From Diadophis punctatus similis (lineage: Eukaryota > Chordata > Lepidosauria > Squamata > Dipsadidae): DNA of 64,000 bases. The notes beneath the pieces were generated by a model. That model did not search any database. It saw nothing but the letters and a program-made list of their open reading frames with translations, and was not told the origin of the DNA. The translations under genes and the position numbers were made by a program. Positions 49,821-60,536 of the stretch are shown here, piece by piece (the first letter of the stretch is position 1; each line of letters opens with the position of its first letter). The stretch lies in assembly GCA_023053685.1 (NCBI GenBank), contig JALIGW010000002.1, positions 242,289,677 through 242,353,676 on the forward strand, given 5' to 3'.

Positions 49821-49848
<28 letters not shown>

Positions 49849-49901
49849 CATACATACATACATACATACATACATACATACCAGAATACATACATACATA
49901 C
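49821..49901. repeat. (CATA)n microsatellite
   Basis: cata units broken once by 'ccagaa'. The array continues at 50194-50250 beyond an inserted hAT element. Confidence 0.93.
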
Positions 49902-50193
49902 CAGAAGTGGGTTGCTCCTGGTTCGGACCGGTTCTTTAGAACTGGTAGCAGGAATTTCCCCCTGCTCACCGAACCGGGAGCGATCGCCGGTTGGCCATGC
50001 CCCCAAACCGGCTCTAATGGTGGCACCTATGGTGCGCCATCTTGTTTTTGGCTTTTGCACATGAGTAGAAGCTGGGTTTTATTTGCTTCTGTGCATGCGC
50101 AGAAACTTAGTTTTTGGCATTGCGCATGTGCACGTACCCACACGGCGCGGGAGGAAGCAAACCAGTGGTGAGGTAAGTTAGAACCCACCCCTG
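49902..50193. mobile_element. hAT-type short element inside the (CATA)n array
   Basis: CAGAAGTGGGTTGC to GAACCCACCCCTG, flanked by atacatac on both sides; the flank is also the repeat unit, so the duplication cannot be proved. The array continues on both sides. Confidence 0.82.
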
Positions 50194-50251
50194 ATACATA
50201 CATACATACATACATACATACATACATGTATTCATGTATGTATGTATTTTC
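50194..50251. repeat. (CATA)n/(TATG)n microsatellite
   Basis: Changes from cata to catgta/tatg units and ends where similarity to V2R intron 4 begins. Confidence 0.9.
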
Positions 50252-50307
50252 CATAGATAGTGAGTCCTAACATATCTTCTTTGGTATTGGTTATATTTTT
50301 CGATTAG

Positions 50308-50434
50308 TCTCTGCCTGAGTCCAAATGTGTGGAAAGTTGTCATCTTGGATTTGTCAAGCAAGCTCAAGAAGGAAAACCAGTTTGCTGTTATGACTGTGTT
50401 CCTTGTCCAGAAGGGACCATCTCCACTCAGGAAG
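50308..50434 (+). CDS. V2R copy D exon 5 (cysteine-rich)
   Basis: 127 bp, [18 protein letters not shown] then [19 protein letters not shown]. Borders are ATTAG/ and GAAG/GTGGGT. Pro of the HPGF motif is Leu here. Confidence 0.9.
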
Positions 50435-51008
50435 GTGGGTCACTTTGAAGAAAATGGAGGAGCTTGTGGAAGTGGATCCATCAAGAGTATTTTGATGAAA
50501 GTAGATGTTGAAAAACACACAAGTTTAACTGGTTTGTTTGTTTTTTATTTACAAAATGCACAATTTCTCATTTAAAGGGAAGAAGAGCAAAAGGACTTTG
50601 AAGGAAGGGATAGATCCAGTATGTTAATAAGTGCCATCTGACATGATACAGGAAGTTTCCCTTGAAAAAGTAATTGATTCATTATCCATAGCAATGTAGG
50701 TTCCTATGAAGGTTCTTCACATTATCATGAAAGAACTAGAACTTTCCCCAATTTCACATATTAGAAATATAGCTGTTTTTTTTTTTAAATGATCATTTTC
50801 TTAATTCTTTCTGTGGAGATATTAAGATGCATCTTGCAAAATGCTCCTGATAGCAGGTATTGTTGCAAGAAAGTGCACAATATCTTGAAAAGTAAAAGGG
50901 CCTAATATTTTTTTTGCTTTTATCAAATACAGAAAATGGCAACTGTCATAAAAAGATCTTTCTTGAAATGTAAAAGAAGAAACAAAAAAAGGCTCTTCCT
51001 TTTCACAG

Positions 51009-51918
51009 ATGCTGAAAAATGCACCAAGTGTCCAGATGATAAATATTCAAATGAGGACCGGGTCAAATGTATCCCCAAAATTATAACCTTCCTCTCCTAT
51101 GAAGAACATCTGGGATTCATCCTGGTCTCTTTTGCCCTACTTCTGTTCCTAACCACAGGCCTTGTTTTAATCATATTCCTTAAATACAGAGAAACTCCCA
51201 TTGTCAAAGCCAACAACCGGGACCTCTCCTACATCCTCCTGGTCTCCCTCCTGCTTTGCTTCTTCTCTCCTCTTCTCTTCATTGGTCAACCAAGGAAAGC
51301 CACTTGCCTTCTACGACAAACAGTTTTTGGCATCCTTTTCTCAGTTGCCATTTCTTCTCTCTTGGCCAAAACAATTATGGTGGTGCTGGCTTTTCTGGCC
51401 ACAAAACCAGGAAACCAAGTGAAGAGATGGTTGGGGAAGAGTTTGGCCAATTCCATTATACTTTCTTGCTCTGCTGTCCAAATTATCATCTGCTCCATCT
51501 GGCTGGGAGTTTCTCCCCTTTCCCTGAGTCTGATTTCCACTCCCAACCAGGAGAGATCATCCTACAATGCAATGAAGGATCTGTTGTCATATTCTACATC
51601 ACCCTCAGCTACATGGGTTTCCTGGCTTCCATCTGCTTCACAGTGGCTTTCCTAGCCAGGAATCTCCCTGGGGCCTTCAATGAAGCCAAGCTGATCACAT
51701 TCAGCATGTTGGTCTTCTGCAGTGTGTGGGTGACCTTTGTGCCCACCTACTTGAGCACCAAAGGGAAATACATGGTGGCTGTGCAGGTCTTCTCCATTTT
51801 GTCCTCTAGTGTTGGGCTGCTCAGCTGCATCTTCTTCCCCAAGTGCTACATTATCATTCTGAGGCCAGACCTGAATACAAAGGCACAGCTTACAACCAGA
51901 AGAAATACAGAAATGTGA
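51009..51918 (+). pseudogene. V2R copy D exon 6 with one-base deletion
   Basis: 910 bp, one less than B and [49 protein letters not shown] up to SIWLGVSP, then the frame shifts; [18 protein letters not shown] and [15 protein letters not shown] lie in the new frame. The intron before it is short (574 bp), with acceptor TTTCACAG. Confidence 0.93.
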
Positions 51919-52766
51919 GACAGTGGAATTTCAACTATCAAGAGTTTCCAACAGACCAAACTTAGAAAATGGTGCAAACTGTTCTCTATATCTAAGTGGG
52001 CCAATTATTTTACTTGGAATTAAAGGTTGGCTGGAAGATAGTGTCCTTCATTTTTGTTTATTGGAATCCTTTGATCTTTTGTTCTTTGTTCCATAGCTTA
52101 TCTGAGGCTTAAAATGCCACACACAGGTATTTGAAACATGATACTTGTGTAATGAGAATCATCTTTATATGCTATAAATAATTTGAGAGAGGCTCTAAAA
52201 TCCCCTTTTTATAGTTGTATCACAGCTTATCTGCAATTCAAGTTCTTTACAAGAACTGCAGTTGGGGTTCTTCTGGACTGAAGAACTCAGCTTTAGCAGC
52301 ATAAGGAAAATATTGAAACATTCCCCAGCCTAATCTGGATAATCTGGATTGTCCAACTGGCCAACTAAATTATTTTGTAGAAGCTAAACAAGAACTAAAT
52401 AAATAAACAAACAAACGAATTTCCTACAATGTACATGTTTCCAAACTTTTTACAGATCTTCTTACAAGAATTATGAGATCTGCTTTTGTTATAGGTCTTT
52501 CCATAATCCATTCCTTTTATACACATCTCCTCCATGGTGCTCTTTCCAATATATTCAAAGTGAAAGATTTTTTTTTTAAAAAAATGAAGAATCAACAGGT
52601 ATAAAAACTAATAAAAAATGAGAAAGAAAAGGCATAAGTACTCTAGTCTGACTGGTCCCAGTTTTCTCCACCAGGAGAGTGTGTGATCCACCAGCAGTTG
52701 TGATGCACCCACATAAAAGACAAACTTGTAGCTTGAGACTTGGAAAATCCTCTATGTAGTTCAGGG
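51919..52766. other. 3' flank of V2R copy D
   Basis: 52113-52155 resembles the flank of copy C (44090-44130). No gene or named element. Confidence 0.5.
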
Positions 52767-53205
52767 CAGGGGTGGGCTTCTGGGGGTTTGCAGGGGTTCG
52801 GGAGAACATTTAGCTAAGATTCTGTGCAGTTCGGAGAACCTCCAAATCCCACTCCTGGCTGGCCCTGCCCACCCCACCCCGCCCCTCTCAGGAGTCCCCA
52901 CGCGGCCCATTTGGGATGCAGGTAAGTGCAAGGCACATGCGGAGGCTCGGGGAGGTAAAAAAATGGGCCTACTGGAAGTTTGGAAAGGCCGGAAACAGCC
53001 CATTTCTGGCCTCCAGAGGGCCTCCAGAGCCTGGGGAATTCATTTTCGCCCTCCTGGAGACTCAAGGAAAGCCTCCGGAGCCCAGCGAGGGCAAAAATCC
53101 CCCCAGCCATAGTGCAGGAGGCTGACTAGGCCATGCCCACCATGGCCACGGCCACCCAACAACCAGACAGAGAACCCCTTGTTAAATTTTTGAAGCCTAC
53201 CCCTG
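52767..53205. mobile_element. hAT-type element
   Basis: CAGGGGTGGGCTTC to AAGCCTACCCCTG, flanked by gttcaggg and gttctggg (7 of 8). GC-rich interior, no transposase. Confidence 0.85.
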
Positions 53206-53334
53206 GTTCTGGGAATATATTTTTACTTTCTACCCATTCAAATCTCAGGGCCAGGGAGTGATGAATTCAGTTCTAGGATCTTGAAGGAAATGGACTGATT
53301 GATCTTTTATCTTTGAAAAACCTGGAGAGCTTTG

Positions 53335-54180
53335 AGAAAAAAAATTGTCATTTTTTTTATTTTTTAACACACAAACAGACATACAATGTATTTTCTCTGA
53401 ACAGAATATCGCTCGAGTCAAAAAAATTTTTACAGCTTATAACATCCCCATACACAATTTTTATATATTTCCCATTTCTGCCATAATATTTTCTCTATGT
53501 TTTTTAAATTTATTTACCTCCTACTTTTTTCCTAACATTTAAACAATCTCACCGTTTGCCCTTACCCCACAACTTTCTTATTCGCTTGTCTAGTTAACAC
53601 CCTTTAAAAGCAGTCCTTTCCATCTTAATTCTTAATTTCTCATTTATTATAGCAAAATAAAATTCCATTACTTTTCAATGCCTTTTCCATTTAACTTCAT
53701 GAATAATAAGTGTCTTTAAACTTAGTTTTTACATCTCCTTTTTCATCTATCCAGCATCATCTTATAATACATTCATCCAAGTATTGCTCCCACATATATA
53801 TATATATATCTCAAACATTTCCCCCCTTTCCATTTCATTCATTATATCATCTTCTTATTCAAATATTACAAGTACACATATTAATCATAATACAATTCAC
53901 TTTATCGTACTTCCCATTCTTCTTTAATTATACCATTAACCATTTTTTTAAATTTCCCAAACACTCCACTTCTTAAAATTTTATCCTCATATTTTCTTAT
54001 ACACCTTTCCTTCTTCAACTATCCAACATCATCTAATAAACAATCAGCTACCTATTCCATTCACCATTATTAATCTAAATATATATTGCTTCTGCCTATA
54101 GATATTAATTTCACCAGTTTACTTTATTACAGTCATTAATATTTACTATTCAAACAATTTTAAATATATTTAATTTAATA
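53335..54180 (-). repeat. T/C-rich repeat, possibly L1 3' region
   Basis: Pyrimidine-rich, starting with a T-run at 53348. The part 53830-53960 is similar to 57440-57510 joined to 62397-62470, that is, to the target sequence split by the large CR1. No coding motif read. L1-type origin is a guess. Confidence 0.4.
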
Positions 54181-54184
54181 ATTT

Positions 54185-57100
54185 AATAGACGTTCTTATA
54201 GGCCGCCCAATCCCGTGGGACTCAGGGCGGCGTACAACAGAATAAGAAGCGTACAATAAAAACAATTATCATAATTTAAAATTAAAAGGCATAGTTAAAA
54301 CAATTATAAAAACAACATTCAAGGGGGGAATCTGATCTTCCTATTCACCCCGCCTGCCGGAAGAGCCAAGTTTTTATGGCTTTACGGAAGGCCAGCAGGG
54401 TGGGGATAGTCCGGATCTCTGGTGGGAGTTGGTTCCAGAGGGACGGGGCTCCCACAGAGAAGGCCCTCCCCCGTGGCCCCGCCAACCGACATTGTTTGGC
54501 CGATGGGACCCGGAGGAGGCCCTCTCTATGGGACCTAACCGGTCGTAGGGAGGTATGTGGTAGGATGCGGTCCCGAAGGTAACCTGGCCCTGAGCCATGT
54601 AGGGCTTTAAAGGTAACGACCAACACCTTAAATTGCGACCGGAGACTAATTGGCAGCCAATGCAGCTGGCGAAGAATAGGTGTTACGTGGGTGTATCTCG
54701 GTACACCCACTACAGCTCGCGCAGCTGCATTCTGTACCAGTTGGAGTCTCCGGATGCTCTTTGAGGGTAGCCCCATGTAGAGCGCGTTACAGTAGTCTAG
54801 CCGTGAGGTGACAAGGGCATGAGTGACTGTGAGCAAAGCCTCCCTCTCCAAGTAAGGCCGCAATTGGTGCACAAGACGAATCTGTGCAAAGGTCCCCCTA
54901 GCCACAGCTGAAAGATGTTGCTCCAATTTTAGCTGTGGATCTAGGAGGACACCCAAATTGCGGACCTGTTCCGAGGGAGTCAATTTTTCTCCCCCGAGAA
55001 CCAAGGAGGGACAGTCGACATAATCCTTGGGAGGCAAAATCCAGAGCCACTCAGTCTTGTCTGGGTTGAGCCTGAGTCTGTTCACTCCCATCCAGACCCT
55101 CACATCGTCCAGGCAGCGGCACATTACATCAACTGCTTCACTGAACTGACACGGGGTGGAGATGTACAACTGGGTATCGTCAGCATACTGCTGATACCTC
55201 ACCCCGTGTCGTCGGATGATCTCACCCAGCGGTTTCATGTAAATGTTAAACAGGATGGGCGAGAGGACCGAACCCTGTGGCACCCCGCAAACCAGGGGCC
55301 TAGGGGCCGACCTCTGCCCTCCTGTCAACACCGACTGCGTCCTGTCAGAGAGGTAGGAGGAGAACCACCGTAAAACAGTGCCTCCCACTCCCACCTCCCC
55401 AAGACGACGCAGAAGGATACCATGGTCGATGGTATCGAAAGCCGCTGAGAGGTCAAGTAACACCAGGATGGAGGAATGACCCCCATCCCGTGCTCGCCAG
55501 AGATCATCCATCAGTGCGACCAAAGCAGTCTCCGTACTGTAGCCGCGCCTGAAACCCGATTGAAAGGGATCCAGATAATCAGTATCCTCCAATAGCCGCA
55601 GGAGTTGGAGCGACACCACTTTCTCTACAACTTTACCCAAGAAGGGTAAGTTGGAGACTGGACGGAAGTTCTTTAAATCCGCTGGGTCCAGGGAAGGCTT
55701 CTTGAGGAGGGGCCTCACCACCGCAGCTTTTAAGGGCTGCGGGACGGACCCCTCTCTCAAAGATGCGATCACAACAGCCTGGAGCCAGCCGCGTGACACC
55801 TCCCTGCTGGCCGAAACCAGCCAGGAGGGACACGGGTCCAATAAACAAGTGGAGGCGCTCATCGCTCCTATGGCCTTGTCCACATCCTCAGGAGTGATAG
55901 GCTCAAACTCCTCCCAAATAACAGGACTAAGACTCGCCCCTGTCATCTCGGCCTGCCCTGTCCAAATGGAGTCCAGGTCTGTCCGAATCTGAGTGATTTT
56001 ATCCGCCAGGAACTGGGAAAATTCCTCAGCTCTACCCTGCAAGGGTTCTTCGCCCCCCCCCTTTGCGAGGAGGGAGCGCGTCACCCTAAACAGGGCGGCT
56101 GGGCGGGAGTCGGCGGACGCAATAAGGGCGGAAAAATGCGCACATTTTGCCGCCCGTATCGCCACTAAGTAAGACTTAATGCAAGTTCTTAAAAGTGTCC
56201 GGTCAGACTCAGCTTTACTGGCTCTCCATCGTCGCTCTAGGCGTCTCTTTAGGCGCTTCATCTCCCGGAGCTCCTCAGTAAACCAAGGAGCCCTCCGGGA
56301 TCCGCTGCCACGGAGAGGCCGCAAAGGCGCAATCCGATCTAAAGCCCCTGTTGCCGCCTGATTCCAGGCAGTCACTAGAGCCTCAGATGAATCGTGTACC
56401 AGGGAGTCCGGTATTTCCCCAAGTTCCCTCTGAAATCCTTCGGATTCCATTAGGCGCCTGGGGCGGAACCACTTAATCGGTCCCGCCTCCTTGCGGTGGA
56501 GGAGTGGCGCCATGAAATCCAACCTCAGAAGGAAATGATCTGACCACGACAAGGGTACTGTGACTAAACCCCTTAGTCTCAGATCATCTCTCCACTGCCC
56601 CGAGAGAAACACAAGGTCAAGCGTGTGACCTCCCTCATGAGTCGGACCCTGAACTACTTGGGTCAGGTCCATGGTTGTCATGGAAGCCATGAACTCCTGG
56701 ACTGCCTCTGAGGTTTCACCGGGCGATGGCAGGTTGAAGTCCCCCAGCACCATCAACCTGGGGAACTCAATCGCCAGCCCTGCTACCGCCTCGAGCAGAA
56801 CAGGCAGGGCCTTTGCAACGCAGCTAGGAGGCAAGTACGTTAGCAGAAGGCCCACCTGAACCCCTAAGTCCAGCTTCAGAAGGAGCGTCTCACACCCAAC
56901 AATCTCCGGGGCAGGGCTCCTTCGAGGATTTAGGTTCTGGCGAGCTATAATTGCCACTCCTCCACCCCTTCCCTGGGGTCGCGGCTGATGCTGAACTGAG
57001 AACCCGTCTGGGCACATCTCGGAGAGGGGAACCCCCCCCTCCTGGCCTAGCCAGGTCTCAGTAATACATGCCAGGTCCGCCCCCTCTTCCAGGATTAAAT

Positions 57101-57425
57101 CCCGTACAAGGGGGGCCTTGTTAGTAATCGACCTGGCATTCAACAGCAGCAGCTTGAGCCCAGGGCCCTGACATCCCTGGTTACCAGGTACTCGGGCTGA
57201 GCTAGATGGAACCAAACCAGAGGGGCCAGAACAAGGAATCGCTTGAAGATAGCGAATTCTCGTTCCCCGAGAGCGGCCTACCCCCCTGCTCCCGCCATAC
57301 CTACCTCTCCCTGTTATGACCTTAATACTCCCGTCCCCCCTCACACCAGAGATCCCCTCCCCTCCCCCACTGGTCCCCCTCTCTCCCAGCAGGCCATGCA
57401 TCCCAGTCATACTGAGCCTGTAGTA
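54185..57425 (-). mobile_element. L2-type LINE with intact ORF2
   Basis: The 3' end (plus-strand 54185-54345) holds 'aggccgcccaatcccgtgggactcagggcggcgtac', a hairpin typical of L2 termini, beside an AT-rich tail 'atttaatttaataattta'. It carries the 1038-codon ORF described separately. The 5' border near 57425 is judged from where the sequence becomes like 53830. Confidence 0.9.
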
Positions 57426-57461
57426 GTATATACTACCTTTCTTCTCTTTTTTCCATTTCAT
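54345..57461 (-). CDS. L2-type ORF2: endonuclease and reverse transcriptase, uninterrupted
   Basis: 1038 codons with no stop. Residues ~102-312 are an APE-type endonuclease (N108 in LNARS, E135 in TETW, D241 and N243 in GDFN, S307-D308-H309). Residues ~580-850 are the reverse transcriptase: LDLSAAFDTID at 669-679, [15 protein letters not shown] at 725-739, YADD at 759-762. The C-terminus has RAFSVGAPSLWNQLPPEIR. The protein would nick genomic DNA and copy its own RNA there. The first ~18 residues are probably flanking DNA, and a later ATG (Met18 or Met21) is more likely. GC content is clearly above that of the neighbourhood. All recognised catalytic residues are kept, so the element may be young and possibly still active. 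Confidence 0.94.
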   Translation of the reverse strand: MKWKKEKKGSIYYYRLSMTGMHGLLGERGTSGGGEGISGVRGDGSIKVITGRGRYGGSRGVGRSRGTRIRYLQAIPCSGPSGLVPSSSARVPGNQGCQGPGLKLLLLNARSITNKAPLVRDLILEEGADLACITETWLGQEGGVPLSEMCPDGFSVQHQPRPQGRGGGVAIIARQNLNPRRSPAPEIVGCETLLLKLDLGVQVGLLLTYLPPSCVAKALPVLLEAVAGLAIEFPRLMVLGDFNLPSPGETSEAVQEFMASMTTMDLTQVVQGPTHEGGHTLDLVFLSGQWRDDLRLRGLVTVPLSWSDHFLLRLDFMAPLLHRKEAGPIKWFRPRRLMESEGFQRELGEIPDSLVHDSSEALVTAWNQAATGALDRIAPLRPLRGSGSRRAPWFTEELREMKRLKRRLERRWRASKAESDRTLLRTCIKSYLVAIRAAKCAHFSALIASADSRPAALFRVTRSLLAKGGGEEPLQGRAEEFSQFLADKITQIRTDLDSIWTGQAEMTGASLSPVIWEEFEPITPEDVDKAIGAMSASTCLLDPCPSWLVSASREVSRGWLQAVVIASLREGSVPQPLKAAVVRPLLKKPSLDPADLKNFRPVSNLPFLGKVVEKVVSLQLLRLLEDTDYLDPFQSGFRRGYSTETALVALMDDLWRARDGGHSSILVLLDLSAAFDTIDHGILLRRLGEVGVGGTVLRWFSSYLSDRTQSVLTGGQRSAPRPLVCGVPQGSVLSPILFNIYMKPLGEIIRRHGVRYQQYADDTQLYISTPCQFSEAVDVMCRCLDDVRVWMGVNRLRLNPDKTEWLWILPPKDYVDCPSLVLGGEKLTPSEQVRNLGVLLDPQLKLEQHLSAVARGTFAQIRLVHQLRPYLEREALLTVTHALVTSRLDYCNALYMGLPSKSIRRLQLVQNAAARAVVGVPRYTHVTPILRQLHWLPISLRSQFKVLVVTFKALHGSGPGYLRDRILPHTSLRPVRSHREGLLRVPSAKQCRLAGPRGRAFSVGAPSLWNQLPPEIRTIPTLLAFRKAIKTWLFRQAG

Positions 57462-57593
57462 TCATCAAATCATAATCAAATACTACAACTACACATATTA
57501 ATCTTAATAGTAATAATAATAATAATAATAATAACAGAGTTGGAAGGGACCTTGGAGGTCTTCTAGTCCAACCCCCTGCTTACACAGGAAACC

Positions 57594-60447
57594 CTACACT
57601 ACTTCAGACAGATGGTTATCCAACATCTTCTTAAAAATGTCTAGTGTTGGAGCATTCACAACTTCTGGAGGTAAGCTGTTCCACTGATTAATTGTTCTAA
57701 CTGTCAGGAAATTTCTCCTTAGTTCTAAGTTGCTTCTCTCCTTGATTAGTTTCCACCCATTGCTTCTTGTTCTACCCCCAGGTGCCTTGGAGAAAAGTTT
57801 GACTCCCTCTTCTTTGTGGCGACCCATGAGATATTGGAACACTGCTATCATGTCACCCCTGGTCCTTCTTTTCATTAAACTAGACATACCCAGTTCCTGC
57901 AACCGTTCTTCATATGTTTTAGCCTCCAGTCCCCTAATCATTTTTGTTGCTCTTCTCTGCACTCTTTCTAGAGTCTCAACATCCTTTTTACATCGTGGCG
58001 ACCAAAACTGTATGCAGTATTCCAAGTGTGGCCTTACCAAGGCATTATAAAGTGGTATTAACACTTCACGTGATCTTGATTCTATCCCTCTGTTAATGCA
58101 GCCTAGAACTGTGTTGGCTTTTTTGGCAGCTGCTGCACACTGCTGACTCATATTTAAATGGTTGTCCACTAGGACTCCAAGATCCCTCTCACAGTTACTA
58201 CTGTTGAGCAAGGTACCACATATACTGTACCTGTGCATTTTGTTTTTCTTGCCTAAATGTAGAACCTTACTTTTATCACCATTGAATTTCATTTTGTTTG
58301 ATAGCGCCCAATGTTCAAGTCTGTCAAGATCCTTCTGAATCTTGAGCCTATCTTCTGGAGAGTTGGCTATTCCTGCCAGTTTGGTGTCATCTGCAAATTT
58401 GATGAGTTCCCCATCTATCCCCTCGTCAAAGTCATTGATGAAGATGTTGAAGAGTACTGGGCCTAAAACAGAGCCTTGGGGTACTCCACTGCATACTTCC
58501 CTCCATGTAGATGCAGTTCCATTGAGCACTACACGTTGAGTGCGGTTGGTTAGCCAGTTTCGAATCCATCTGGTGGTGATGCTGTCTAACCCACATTTTT
58601 CTACTTTATCTAGTAGTAGGTTATGATCTACTTTGTCAAATGCCTTACTGAAGTCCAAGTAAACCACATCGACAACATTCCTCTGGTCCACTAATTTTGT
58701 CACTTTATCAAAGAATGCAATAAGATTAGTCTGGCATGATCTGTTTTTGACAAACCCATGTTGGCTTTTGGTTATTACTTTGTTTGCTTCTAGGTGTTCA
58801 TTGATTCGTTGCTTGATTATCTTTTCCAAAATCTTCCCTGATATTGAGGTCAGGCTGATAGGTCTGTAGTTTCCTGGATCTGTTTTTTTCCCCTTTTTTG
58901 AAGATGGGAACTACATCAGCTCTTTTCCAGTCCTCTGGCAGTTCCCCGGTGCTCCAGGATCTTTGAAAGATATAGTTCAGTGGTTCTGAGATCTCGTCTG
59001 CCAGTTCCTTCAGAACCTTGGGGTGTAATCCATCTGGTCCTGGTGATTTGAATTCGTCTAGGGTACACAGGTGTTCACTTACCATTTTCTTCCCTATTTT
59101 AACTTGTGTTCCTAATACGTTTTTTGTGATGCTGTTTTTGATAGGTTGGACTGTTTTCTCCCTTTGTGTAAAGACAGATGCAAAAAACGTGTTAAGTAGC
59201 TCTGCTTTCTCCCTGTTGCTTGTCACCTTCTTGCCACTTTCTCCCTGTAATGGACCAATTGTTTCCTTGACTTTTTTCTTGTTTTTAATATGTTGGAAGA
59301 CGCTTTTTTTTTTACTTTGTACTTTTGTCGCAAGCCTTTGTTCATTGTGAGCCTTAGCTTTCCTCACTTCATCTTTACAGGCTCCAGCTATTTGCTGATA
59401 TTCTGCCTTAGTTATTTCCCCTTCTTTCCACTTTTTATACTTGTCCTTTTTGTCTTTCAATTTGTCAGAGAGTTCTTTATGCAGCCATCCTGGTTTCTTT
59501 TGAGACCTATTATTTTTCTTCTTCATTGGTATTGTGCTAGTCTGGGCTTTTATAATCTCATTTTTCAAAATTTCCCAAGCTTCTTGAGTTGTTTTCCCCT
59601 TGAGGATTCTCGTCCATGGAATCTTTCCCAAGTTCTCTCTGAGTTTATTGAAATTAGCCCTCTTAAAGTCCAAGACTCTAGTTTGACTTTGTTCTACTGT
59701 TTGTGTTTGCATAATGTTGAATTTCAATATTGCATGATCACTTGCCCCCAAAGTTCCTGTAGCTTCAACACCTTCTATCATTTCATCTCTGTTAGTGAGA
59801 ATTAAGTCCAATATGGCTGATCCCCTTGTTCCCTTCTCTACTTTTTGGGTAACAAAATTGTCTGCTAGGTTTGTTAGGAACCTGTTGGCTCTTCCACTTG
59901 GTGCAGAGTTTGTCTCCCAGTTGATGTCAGGGTAGTTAAAATCCCCCATTACTATTGTGATGTGCTTCCTACATACCTTAGTTAGCTGACTTGCAAAAAG
60001 TTCATCTACTTCCTCTGTTTGGTTGGGTGGCCTGTAGTATAGACCTATGGCAATGTCATTTCGCCCCCCTTTAATATTGACCCAAATGCATTCGGGGTGA
60101 TTTTCATTATTGTTGTGCTCTATTTCTGTAGAGATGTAGTTATTTCTTATATATAGTGCAACTCCACCTCCTCTTTTATTTGGTCTGTTTTTTTAAAATA
60201 ATTTAAATCCCTCTAGCTGTATATTTCATTTGTCAGTTTCATCCCACCAAGTTTCCGTACTGGCAACTATATCATATCTTCCGTCATTTACTTGAATTTC
60301 TAATTCACCCTGTTTATTCCTCATACTCTGTGCATTGGTGTATAGACATTTAAGTCCATTTAGATTGACCCTGTGTTTACTGTCTACATAACCTGTGTTG
60401 TGCCTGACCGCCCCTACTTTCTTGCCACCTGTTTGATTAGTGCACAT
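57594..60447 (-). pseudogene. CR1 ORF2 (endonuclease / reverse transcriptase), frameshifted
   Basis: Three open pieces: 60447-60226 (start of the endonuclease, KCLYTNAQSMRNKQGELE, STETWW), 59949-58798 (GDFNYPDINWE, GASDHAILKF, then the linker up to KRADVVPIFKKGEKN) and 58829-57594 ([52 protein letters not shown]). The frame change between the last two is near 58890, in a run of T and C. The stretch 60225-59950 carries further breaks. It cannot make a full protein as read; a sequencing error in the homopolymer could explain one of the breaks. Confidence 0.92.
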
Positions 60448-60536
60448 ATCTATGTTGTGTGCACTGTTAACCCTATTAATTTTAGATTGCTGGGGACAGA
60501 AATGATCTGTATCAATTAATTCTCTGTCCCCGCTGT

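Larger units (their letters stand above)
46585..49821 (-). mobile_element. Old CR1 LINE with three later insertions
   Basis: Minus-strand pieces cover most of ORF2: [69 protein letters not shown], and further upstream KRADVVPIFKK. It has many stops. It is interrupted by a second-family LINE tail (47137-47335) and two solo LTRs (47648-47980 and 49460-49777). CR1 sequence resumes after each insertion, up to 'tcacttggtgcagaattagttac' at ~49821. Confidence 0.92.
50252..51918 (+). pseudogene. V2R copy D, exons 5-6 only, frameshifted
   Basis: Exons 50308-50434 and 51009-51918, with about 55 bases of intron 4 before exon 5. Similarity to the other copies starts immediately after the (CATA)n repeat. 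Exons 1-4 were not found in the 6.9 kb after copy C. Exon 5 is open. Exon 6 has a one-base deletion at about 51515-51519 ('tctcccctttccc' against 'tctcccccattccc' in C), after which the receptor frame shifts to another phase and the original phase ends at 51655. Apart from this, exon 6 is fully preserved up to tga 51916-51918. It is likely a truncated duplicate. An exon 5-6 module downstream of a complete gene could in theory be spliced to exon 4 of copy C, since the phases fit, but the frameshift argues against use. Confidence 0.88.

Noticed and set aside
43388..50251. Exons 1-4 of V2R copy D
   Set aside because: Searched by eye for the KCPL leader, the VNKNP helix, the [15 protein letters not shown] motifs and the YLDQNGD motif. 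None was found; the interval is mobile elements.
50936..51008. In-frame ATG upstream of V2R copy D exon 6, as an alternative start
   Set aside because: The sequence before 51009 is intron; the TTTCACAG acceptor fits the other copies exactly, and the extra residues have no counterpart in the family.
55651..55992. 113-codon + strand frame
   Set aside because: Shadow of the GC-rich L2 ORF on the other strand.
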